5,224 nucleotides of DNA from Candidatus Njordarchaeota archaeon (GTDB taxonomy: Archaea; Asgardarchaeota; Njordarchaeia; Njordarchaeales; JAHKLH01). This document shows positions 1 through 5,146 of this stretch, piece after piece; positions within the stretch are counted from its first letter, which is position 1, and each line of letters opens with the position of its first letter. The position numbers and the translations under genes are program-made. Under the pieces are notes generated by a model. It saw nothing but the letters and a program-made list of their open reading frames with translations. It was not told the DNA's origin and made no database searches. The stretch lies in NCBI GenBank assembly GCA_029856635.1, contig JAHKLH010000125.1, forward strand, positions 1-5,224. Reading direction: 5' to 3'.

Positions 1-18
1 AATTAATTCAGAATAAAT

Positions 19-41
19 AAAAATGTAGAATAGCATTTTTT
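19..41. repeat. AT-rich inverted repeat upstream of the glycosidase-like gene
   Basis: AAAAATG at 19-25 is the reverse complement of CATTTTT at 34-40, leaving an 8-nt loop; the T run extends one base further. A second, wider pair surrounds it: CAGAAT at 9-14 with ATTCTG at 53-58, and TAGAAT at 26-31 with ATTCTA at 60-65. The stem is short and A/T-rich, so it may be chance in such DNA. If real, a weak terminator of a gene lying left of the window is the simplest reading. No coding potential is seen in bases 1-100. Confidence 0.25.
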
Positions 42-72
42 ATGTCATGTATATTCTGCATTCTAAAAAACA

Positions 73-88
73 GGAACTATTTTTAAGT
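73..88 (+). promoter_or_regulatory. possible archaeal BRE/TATA promoter for the glycosidase-like gene
   Basis: The purine-rich stretch GGAAC at 73-77 is followed by an A/T box TATTTTTAAG at 78-87. An archaeal transcript usually starts about 25 nt downstream of the box centre, here around 104-113. That is where the candidate ATG codons lie, so the mRNA would be nearly leaderless. This agrees with the absence of a Shine-Dalgarno site in front of the gene, unlike the other genes of the window. This is inferred from spacing and composition only. Confidence 0.35.
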
Positions 89-103
89 TATTGAATATAT
101 TTG

Positions 104-2035
104 ATGCTCACCATGCTTTATCGTATTATCAAAGATCGTCGTGCATGTGATAAGACTTTATTGGAAAATGATATACTTACGGTCATTGAGCGTCATTGGG
201 AAAAAAATAATAAGTTTTATTTCATTGTTGAATATAATTTTACTCCAACATATCTAATGATACCAGGAATTCTTTATAATGGGAATAATTATGGATCGCA
301 TCTGTTTCCTAAATTTATATTAGCCAAGATGTGGTTTTTTCGAGAAGACCGCTGTACATTACCTTCTGCAGCTATTGTTGAAAACTCTAAGTATGTTCTT
401 GCCGTTTTTACAGAACCAGCTAAATCTGATGAAGAACTTTCTTGTGTTGGAATAAGGGGTAATAGAATCATTATTAGAATTCCTTGGATGGAAATTCCTT
501 TGTCATATTCCAGAAAACAATGTTTCTCTCGCCAAGTTATAACTTACTTTAAGCCTCCCATTGAATACAGACGAAAATTCTACATTATTTTCGCGAATTA
601 TCGACGATTAGGCTATAATAGAGGGTTTTATTTTGTATTAAATTACGCGTGGAAACTTTTTGGCGAAAATACAACAATTAACAAGAAACAATTATATGAT
701 TATTTAAAATTTAAGGTTCAATTTGCTATTAATTGGCATTATATTAAGCTTAAATGCGTTTCTAGCTTCTTGCAATTTTTGATACCAAATACCCCAATAT
801 GTGGTGGTTTAATTTCTGCATCATTTGCCGGAAAAGCTTTAGAAATGGCACTAGCCTTATATAGATTATACCTCATTAATGGAGACAAGAAACTTAAGGA
901 AATAGCGTTTAATGTGGCTGATTTTCATTGTAGGGGATTAAGAAAAAATGGACTTCTCTTAACAGATTATCACATTTTTAAGAGAAAGTGGATTGGATAC
1001 TTCTTTAACAAGCGCGAATTTGCTAATACTCGACAAATTGGTGAAACACTTTATGCATTACTGCGGTTATATAAGCTAGCAAAATCAAGGAATGAAGAAA
1101 ATAAGTTATGGCTTTTGGTGGCAATGAAAGTAGGAAATTTCTTTTTGAAAAATCAATTAGAAAACGGAGATTTTGGATGTTGGTGGTCATTAGATGGAAA
1201 AGAAGTTAAAGTTGACGGAACTAACGGTGCTTATATTATTTGGTTTCTTACGGAATTATATGAAATAACGAAAAATTCAGATTATCTTAAGGCGGCAGAA
1301 AAAGCTATGAATTTTTACTTCCGTAGATACGTCAGTAATGATATCTACTGGGGCGATACTCTAGATGCAAATACAATTGATAAGGAAGGCGCCCATGGAA
1401 TAATGAAAGCCGCTCTCTTGCTTTATGAAAAGACAGGAAAAACAATATATCTTGAGATTGCCGAGCGTGCGGCTTATTTTATATTGTCGTGGATGTTCTT
1501 TTGGAATATCCCTTTCAATAGGCAAACATTACTAGGTAGATTAAATTTCAAAAGTAAGGGTTGGACAATAGTCTCCGTAGAAAATCAACATCTTGATCCT
1601 TATGGGCTAATAATTGCTCCAGATTTCATACGCCTTTCAAAATTTACTGGGAAGAAACTATGGTATGAAGTTGGATTACTAATGGCGAAGTCAGTTATCG
1701 ATTTCTTCTTTACAATCTCGAAGCATGGACTTGATTCCCTTTTTATTGGATATCAGCCAGAGCAGATTTATCATACCGAATGGAGCTACTTTCAGGAAAT
1801 ATATCCTTTCTTATACATGCTCATTGTTCATGGAATATTACCAACTAAGAAAAAAGGCTGCGTTGTAAACAATGTCTTTTGGACAACCGCTGGCTGCGTG
1901 AATAGCGTTCTTGATCTAATGGAAGAACTTAAAATAAAAATTGAACACCTGGTGATTAATTATTATAAAAGTATTCGATATAAAATACTAAGAAAAATAC
2001 GTGATTTTATAGCACAAATTAACTTTATTTGTTGA
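104..2035 (+). CDS. six-hairpin (alpha/alpha)6-barrel glycosidase-like protein
   Basis: This 643-residue protein has the general look of the six-hairpin glycosidase superfamily. An N-terminal beta-rich part (about residues 25-165, with an IPGILYNGNN segment near residue 53) precedes a long helical region (about 230-590) of repeated amphipathic hairpins with typical phrases such as GDFGCWW (about 355-361), VDGTNGAY (370-377), HLDPYGL (496-502) and HTEWSYFQE (557-565). Acidic residues in these segments are candidate catalytic or sugar-binding groups, but I cannot assign the catalytic pair or the family. There is no signal peptide or clear membrane segment, so it is probably cytoplasmic. The last 50 residues are basic and helical. 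The reading frame opens after a stop at 92-94. TTG 101, ATG 104 and ATG 113 are all possible starts and none has a Shine-Dalgarno site; 104 is chosen by convention. The protein is rich in Phe, Tyr and Trp, unlike the Lys/Glu-rich neighbours, so it may have a separate history. A substrate cannot be named. Confidence 0.75.
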   Translation: MLTMLYRIIKDRRACDKTLLENDILTVIERHWEKNNKFYFIVEYNFTPTYLMIPGILYNGNNYGSHLFPKFILAKMWFFREDRCTLPSAAIVENSKYVLAVFTEPAKSDEELSCVGIRGNRIIIRIPWMEIPLSYSRKQCFSRQVITYFKPPIEYRRKFYIIFANYRRLGYNRGFYFVLNYAWKLFGENTTINKKQLYDYLKFKVQFAINWHYIKLKCVSSFLQFLIPNTPICGGLISASFAGKALEMALALYRLYLINGDKKLKEIAFNVADFHCRGLRKNGLLLTDYHIFKRKWIGYFFNKREFANTRQIGETLYALLRLYKLAKSRNEENKLWLLVAMKVGNFFLKNQLENGDFGCWWSLDGKEVKVDGTNGAYIIWFLTELYEITKNSDYLKAAEKAMNFYFRRYVSNDIYWGDTLDANTIDKEGAHGIMKAALLLYEKTGKTIYLEIAERAAYFILSWMFFWNIPFNRQTLLGRLNFKSKGWTIVSVENQHLDPYGLIIAPDFIRLSKFTGKKLWYEVGLLMAKSVIDFFFTISKHGLDSLFIGYQPEQIYHTEWSYFQEIYPFLYMLIVHGILPTKKKGCVVNNVFWTTAGCVNSVLDLMEELKIKIEHLVINYYKSIRYKILRKIRDFIAQINFIC

Positions 2036-2120
2036 ATTTTCGTGTAATTAACAATAAATGATGTTTCTCTGTATGAATAAGAAAAATCACGAAAGTGTAA
2101 CTTAAAAATTATTTCTTTTT
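2000..2120 (+). terminator. possible transcription end of the glycosidase-like gene
   Basis: Past the TGA stop lies an AT-rich tract with overlapping inverted repeats. TTTCGTG at 2038-2044 pairs with CACGAAA at 2088-2094, and CGTGATTTT at 2000-2008 (inside the gene end) pairs with AAAATCACG at 2083-2091, so the two pairings are mutually exclusive. CAC-GAAA-GTG at 2088-2097 could also form a tiny GNRA-loop hairpin. A T-rich run (ATTTCTTTTT, 2111-2120) follows. Archaeal RNA polymerase can stop at T tracts alone, so that run is the most likely termination signal. The pairings may be incidental. Confidence 0.3.
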
Positions 2121-2128
2121 AGATTTCC

Positions 2129-2142
2129 AGAAAATTATATAA
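2129..2142 (+). promoter_or_regulatory. archaeal BRE/TATA promoter of the coiled-coil/winged-helix unit
   Basis: AGAAAA at 2129-2134 fits a purine-rich BRE and is followed directly by TTATATAA at 2135-2142, close to the archaeal TATA consensus. The expected transcription start is near 2163-2166, giving a leader of about 40 nt before the first start codon. This is the best-looking promoter in the window and lies just after the presumed end of the upstream transcript, so the two + strand blocks are probably separate units. Confidence 0.55.
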
Positions 2143-2204
2143 CCAAATTTTAATTCAACTCTTTTTATTCGTTACATTGCTTTTTTCAAGTTAGATGGAA
2201 ATTG

Positions 2205-3086
2205 ATGAATATGAGCGAAGAACGCTCTAAGAAACACAAGGTTTCTTCGGAAACTAAAACAATCAAACTAACCTTTGAGGAATATGTTATAGGCGACGAA
2301 GACGAAACCATTAGAATTCCAAAAGCTGATTCACTTAAAAGAGAGTTAACTAGAGTACTTAATATGATTTTAAATGAGATTGAAAGTTATGGCAATAAGC
2401 TAAATAAGTTACAGACAGACTTGAGTAATGTAACAAAGAATATAAACGAATTGCACACATATGGCAAAAATTTACGCAGATTTTCTGAGTTAGAGTCTCA
2501 AGTTAGACAACTTGGAAATCAAATTATCAGAATTGAAGAAGAACTGCAAAAACTTAGGCGCGATTTAGCTTTTAAATTTAATAAAATTGGAAAGATCCTA
2601 AGATATTTTCATGAGAAAATCAATGAAATCATGAGTCTAGACACAAAAATAACTGAATTCAGAAAATTAAGAGATGATTTTAATGATGTTAAAAAGAAAC
2701 TTGAAAATCTAACACTACAACTTCGAGAATTGACTCAGGAACTTGCCCAAACAAAAACTTCTACAGTATCTCTAAGTCAAAGATTAGAAGATATTGAAAA
2801 ACAATTGGAGGATTTATCTAAGCAAGTAATTCGTCAAGATATGGAAATAAAGTCAATTAAAAATACTATTGACATGAATACAATTCTATTCCATCAAGTG
2901 GTGAATAGATTCCTGAGATTAGCTCAGGAATTAAATATGTTGAGTAAAAAACAATTGCTTATGAAAAAACTTAGTGCTGAGAAACTAGCACAAGAGCTCA
3001 AACACATACATGAAATGCCCCCACTTGAGAAAATAAGAGTGCTTAAGAAAATGATTAAGTTGATGCAAGGCGAAGAAGAAAAATAA
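2205..3086 (+). CDS. long coiled-coil protein of unknown function
   Basis: A hydrophilic protein of 293 residues. After a charged N-terminus (about 1-16) comes a short strand-like segment (about 18-40, IKLTFEEYVI then ETIRIP). From about 42 to 265 it is almost all heptad-like helix with Leu/Ile at core spacing and many Glu, Lys, Gln and Asn. Small breaks lie near residues 85-95 and 183-190. The C-terminus (270-293) is a basic amphipathic helix ending in an acidic tail. No transmembrane segment, signal peptide, Walker motif or zinc site is visible, so it is not an SMC or Rad50 ATPase; a scaffold or oligomerising role is likely. I do not recognise the family. The start is uncertain: TTG 2202, ATG 2205 and ATG 2211 are in frame, and upstream GGAA (2198-2201) gives only a weak ribosome site. 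Only 45 bp separate it from the winged-helix gene, so co-transcription and physical partnership are plausible. Confidence 0.8.
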   Translation: MNMSEERSKKHKVSSETKTIKLTFEEYVIGDEDETIRIPKADSLKRELTRVLNMILNEIESYGNKLNKLQTDLSNVTKNINELHTYGKNLRRFSELESQVRQLGNQIIRIEEELQKLRRDLAFKFNKIGKILRYFHEKINEIMSLDTKITEFRKLRDDFNDVKKKLENLTLQLRELTQELAQTKTSTVSLSQRLEDIEKQLEDLSKQVIRQDMEIKSIKNTIDMNTILFHQVVNRFLRLAQELNMLSKKQLLMKKLSAEKLAQELKHIHEMPPLEKIRVLKKMIKLMQGEEEK

Positions 3087-3105
3087 AATAATTTTTAGTT
3101 CTGAG

Positions 3106-3126
3106 CCCAAATATTTTTTGGGGGAT
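3106..3126 (+). promoter_or_regulatory. Shine-Dalgarno site inside a small hairpin before the winged-helix gene
   Basis: GGGGGAT at 3120-3126 lies 5-6 nt before the TTG at 3132 and is a good archaeal ribosome binding site, which fixes this start. CCCAAA at 3106-3111 pairs perfectly with TTTGGG at 3117-3122 around a 5-nt loop, so part of the site would be hidden in the folded mRNA. The 6-bp stem is weak at high temperature. The hairpin may tune translation relative to the upstream coiled-coil gene; that role is inferred. Confidence 0.45.
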
Positions 3127-3131
3127 AAGCA

Positions 3132-3827
3132 TTGACGCAAGAAACGCAAGACAAATATACTATAGAACTTAATAAGAACATTGATGAGAGATACCTTATT
3201 AGAATAGATAAGAAAGAAAAACTTCCAGAACATATCATGCGTCAAGTTTTTCAGTATGTTTATGACAAGGAAATTGTAGCACCAAAGATAGTTAAGCAAG
3301 TTGAGAAAAAACCAGAAGAGCAATCACAAATGACTTCAATTATAACTAAAAGAAAAAACTCCAAGCCATTGTTAAAGACAAGTTTACTAGAGAAAATACC
3401 AATCATTGGTAAGAAGATAAAAATTAAGAAGATAAAGAATGTAATACTAAATCTCGTTGAAGAATATAAGAAAAGAGGAGTTACAATTTTACCACTTATG
3501 GATCTAATTCTTAATGTCAGGAAGAGAATTAAAGTTAGCGAAACCCGTATTAAGGAAGCACTTGATGAACTAGTTAAGGAAGAACTACTCTCAAAACCGA
3601 TTAGTGTTAATGGAATAAAGTTTGTTATTATTCCTAAAACAATAGACGTATCTCTCCTTAACAAAACAATTGCTCTCTTATTAAAGAGAAAAAGTATTAC
3701 ATTTGTTGATTTAGTTAAAGAGCTTAAGACGGATCCATACACGTTAGAATCTGTTTTAACAGTTCTTAAGAATGCTGGTATAATAGTTGAAGAGCAATTT
3801 CCAAGAAAAATTTTTCTAGTGTCTTGA
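3132..3827 (+). CDS. tandem winged-helix protein, function unknown
   Basis: A basic protein of 231 residues starting at TTG, chosen because of the GGGGGAT site just upstream. The N-terminal part (1-50) is short and mixed. A Lys-rich linker follows (about 51-100). The C-terminal half reads as two successive winged-helix domains: about 101-168, with recognition-helix-like VSETRIKEALDELVKEELL and a beta wing GIKFVIIP, and about 174-230, with ITFVDLVKELKTDPYTLESV, a helix VLKNAGIIVEE and a last strand KIFLV. Such domains bind DNA or serve as protein-interaction modules. In eukaryotes, tandem winged helices form the core of the UFM1 ligase parts UFL1 and DDRGK1 and of ESCRT-II, whereas in archaea most are transcription regulators. 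It follows the coiled-coil gene closely and faces the E1/modifier operon, overlapping its end by 12 bp. The sequence alone does not decide between regulator and ligase partner. Confidence 0.75.
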   Translation: MTQETQDKYTIELNKNIDERYLIRIDKKEKLPEHIMRQVFQYVYDKEIVAPKIVKQVEKKPEEQSQMTSIITKRKNSKPLLKTSLLEKIPIIGKKIKIKKIKNVILNLVEEYKKRGVTILPLMDLILNVRKRIKVSETRIKEALDELVKEELLSKPISVNGIKFVIIPKTIDVSLLNKTIALLLKRKSITFVDLVKELKTDPYTLESVLTVLKNAGIIVEEQFPRKIFLVS

Positions 3828-4646
3828 ACCAATCTGAGAACATACTCTACAATTAGGATTCCTCGGTGGATTCAGATTACTAATTTCTAGCCCACCATAT
3901 AGACTAACATAGGTTAGTATTGGAATTTCTCTCATGCCAATTAATATTTTCATTGCTCTATCGGCCATAAGAGCTCCAATGATAGTCATTGTTGTTGCCA
4001 AACTTGCATCACATGAACCTACAATAGGAGGAGCTTCCTCTATTTCTATAGAGCTTCCAAAGAAACATTCGTAACATGGTCCTTTTCCAGGAATAACAAC
4101 AAATACATAGCCTGCAAAGCCATCATCTGACGTTGCTCCATCCACCATTATCTTGTTATATTCAACAGCATATCGATTTACAAATTTTCTCGTTGGCTTA
4201 TTATCAACAGCAGTTATTACTAAATCGACTTTTTTAATTAATTCATAGAATTCATCCATTTCAATTACGTCTCCATGATAAGCTTCTATTTTAATACGAT
4301 ATTTCTCATCCATTCCCTCAATATTCCTTATTTTTTCAATTTTGTGCTTCAATGCTTCTGCCTTTGGTTTATTTAGGTCTCTCTCATCAAAGCCAAGACG
4401 ATTTAGATTTTCTTCTCTAACGAGATCCTTATCAATAATTATTAGCTCACCTAATCCAGTTCTAGCTAATATTTCAGCGACAACACACCCTAATCCTCCG
4501 GCACCAATAAGCATAACTTTCTTTGTGAAAAGTTTGTTGACTGGAAAACCTGAAGCTACGATTCTTGAAAAATACTTAGGAATTCCCTTGGGGGATAGTA
4601 GAGCATAACGTTCATCTATTGGCAAGAGATATTTAATAATGGACAA
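3816..4646 (-). CDS. UBA5-like E1 activating enzyme (ThiF/MoeB/E1 superfamily)
   Basis: This enzyme (276 residues) should adenylate the C-terminal glycine of a ubiquitin-like protein with ATP and then take it as a thioester; the modifier encoded just upstream is the obvious substrate. Visible features, numbered from the TTG start: the nucleotide loop GAGGLG (48-53), acidic residues of IIDKD (D72, D74), NLNRLGF (80-86, with the ATP-contacting Arg83), Lys93, Asp148 in AVDN, zinc ligands C191/C194 and C266/C269, and candidate catalytic Cys212 in GSCDASLATTM. The NRL-x-F and C-x-ASL-x-TTM patterns match my memory of human UBA5 (active site Cys250) better than MoeB or ThiF, which have NLQRQ and CAEAG. 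It has only the adenylation core and ends 7 residues after the last zinc Cys, with no rhodanese domain and no UBA5-type C-terminal tail. Start: GGGTGA (4657-4652) stands exactly 5 nt before TTG 4646, as for the modifier gene; GTG 4655 would add three residues but overlaps that site. Stop is TAG. Confidence 0.85.
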   Translation of the reverse strand: MSIIKYLLPIDERYALLSPKGIPKYFSRIVASGFPVNKLFTKKVMLIGAGGLGCVVAEILARTGLGELIIIDKDLVREENLNRLGFDERDLNKPKAEALKHKIEKIRNIEGMDEKYRIKIEAYHGDVIEMDEFYELIKKVDLVITAVDNKPTRKFVNRYAVEYNKIMVDGATSDDGFAGYVFVVIPGKGPCYECFFGSSIEIEEAPPIVGSCDASLATTMTIIGALMADRAMKILIGMREIPILTYVSLYGGLEISNLNPPRNPNCRVCSQIGSRH

Positions 4647-4651
4647 AATGT

Positions 4652-4657
4652 TCACCC
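4652..4657 (-). promoter_or_regulatory. Shine-Dalgarno site that decides the E1 start
   Basis: On the minus strand GGGTGA (4657 to 4652) lies directly after the modifier stop codon and 5 nt before TTG 4646. The modifier gene has the same GGGTGA with the same 5-nt gap before its own TTG. The alternative GTG start at 4655-4653 falls inside this site and has no good site of its own, so TTG 4646 is preferred. Confidence 0.55.
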
Positions 4658-4951
4658 TTAACCAAATAAGTCTTCTGAAACAACATAGAAGGTACTTGCA
4701 CGGACTTCCTCGAGAACTTCCTTAACTGTTTTTGGTTCACCATTTTTCCTTGGTGAAATTGCTTTAAATGAAGTATCAGTTATGACCACTCTGGATGATA
4801 ATGGAACATTATATTTCATCTTTAATGCTTTAGCGGCAGCTTTAGCTACGTCTTCAAAATAATCGTTCTCTCTAGCTTTTATCTCCATAGGTCCAAATTT
4901 TCGACCATCTCTGCCGACGATATAGAAAGATAATTCAATTTCACTTGACAA
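4658..4951 (-). CDS. ubiquitin-fold modifier, UFM1-like, ending in a single glycine
   Basis: A 97-residue protein of ubiquitin-like size with a plausible beta-grasp pattern: strands near 3-13 (IELSFYIV) and 20-26, a helix near 31-46 (FEDVAKAAAKALKMKY), a strand at 54-59 (RVVITD), a short helix at 74-83 and a last strand at 87-92 (TFYVV). It ends Ser-Glu-Asp-Leu-Phe-Gly and then TAA, so the glycine is exposed as translated and no protease is needed. The F-x-x-V-x-x-A-A helix followed by an S-x-x-[IV]-I-T strand and the C-terminal x-D-x-[hydrophobic]-G resembles UFM1 (mature end Val-Gly) more than ubiquitin, MoaD, ThiS or SAMP, which end Gly-Gly. The E1 gene follows 11 nt downstream and is surely co-transcribed. 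The start is TTG with GGGTGAT 4-5 nt upstream. The Ubl role is well supported by C-terminus plus E1 linkage; UFM1 kinship is from memory alignment and less sure. Targets are unknown. Confidence 0.78.
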   Translation of the reverse strand: MSSEIELSFYIVGRDGRKFGPMEIKARENDYFEDVAKAAAKALKMKYNVPLSSRVVITDTSFKAISPRKNGEPKTVKEVLEEVRASTFYVVSEDLFG

Positions 4952-4955
4952 TTAT

Positions 4956-4962
4956 ATCACCC
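4956..4962 (-). promoter_or_regulatory. Shine-Dalgarno site of the modifier gene
   Basis: Minus-strand GGGTGAT (4962 to 4956) is a near-perfect complement of the archaeal 16S rRNA 3' end and lies 4-5 nt before the TTG at 4951, which supports this non-ATG start. Its GGG is also one end of a 9-bp inverted repeat (see the repeat entry). Confidence 0.65.
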
Positions 4963-4998
4963 AAAAATTTGGCACGATTTTTCTATCATATTTTTGGG
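4960..4998. repeat. 9-bp perfect inverted repeat spanning the modifier leader
   Basis: CCCAAAAAT at 4960-4968 is repeated in inverse orientation as ATTTTTGGG at 4990-4998, with a 21-bp spacer. The first arm covers the GGG of the ribosome site. The second arm abuts the TATA-like box at 4999-5006. A shorter overlapping palindrome, CCAAA-AA-TTTGG at 4961-4972, competes with it. Depending on where transcription starts it could be an RNA switch hiding the ribosome site or a two-half-site operator across the start region. Confidence 0.5.
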
Positions 4999-5014
4999 TT
5001 TAAAATCTTTTAAT
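4996..5014 (-). promoter_or_regulatory. candidate BRE/TATA promoter of the modifier-E1 operon
   Basis: Read on the minus strand the segment is ATTAAAAGATTTTAAACCC: a purine-rich BRE-like AAAAGA followed by TTTTAAAC (5006-4999). Transcription would begin near 4976-4979, about 26 nt before the TTG, leaving room for the Shine-Dalgarno site. The same TTTAAACCC word occurs on the opposite strand at 5100-5108, before the divergent gene. Confidence 0.45.
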
Positions 5015-5093
5015 TTTATGTATGTAAAAAAATAATTATCACACCGTCTCCATCTTAAAAAGATAAGTTTCCAATGGGACTAAAATTCACAAA

Positions 5094-5108
5094 ATTTTCT
5101 TTAAACCC
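5094..5108 (+). promoter_or_regulatory. candidate TATA promoter of the divergent partial gene
   Basis: TTTAAACCC at 5100-5108, preceded by AATTTTC, would place transcription start near 5128, about 18 nt before ATG 5147. It is the mirror partner of the TTTAAACCC in the modifier promoter. Between the two boxes (about 5015-5093) I see only AT-rich sequence without a clear element. Confidence 0.35.
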
Positions 5109-5146
5109 TGAACCCTTTCTTTTTGGGAGAAATATGGGATACAGAA

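Noticed and set aside
289..471. 60-codon minus-strand open frame inside the glycosidase-like gene
   Set aside because: Short, without ribosome site, and entirely within a longer, better supported gene.
2205..3086. SMC, Rad50 or CdvA/ESCRT-III identity for the coiled-coil protein
   Set aside because: No Walker A or B motifs, no zinc hook, no PRC-barrel-like N-terminus and no ESCRT-III-like charge pattern or MIM tail that I can recognise.
2985..3323. 112-codon minus-strand open frame across the coiled-coil/winged-helix junction
   Set aside because: It is Phe/Leu/Tyr-rich because it reads the complement of Lys/Glu-rich codons; it spans two real genes and their spacer.
3260..3832. 190-codon minus-strand open frame opposite the winged-helix gene
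   Set aside because: It is the antisense shadow of 3132-3827: long Ser/Thr/Ile/Phe runs of low complexity, no ribosome site, and the + strand frame has a good site and domain-like sequence.
4342..4608. 88-codon plus-strand open frame inside the E1 gene
   Set aside because: It is antisense to the conserved nucleotide-binding core of the E1 and shows no motif of its own.
3816..4646. MoeB/ThiF sulfur-carrier adenylyltransferase identity for the E1
   Set aside because: The fold is shared, but NLNRLGF and C-x-ASL-x-TTM replace the NLQRQ and CAEAG words expected of MoeB/ThiF, and the partner ends in a single Gly rather than Gly-Gly.
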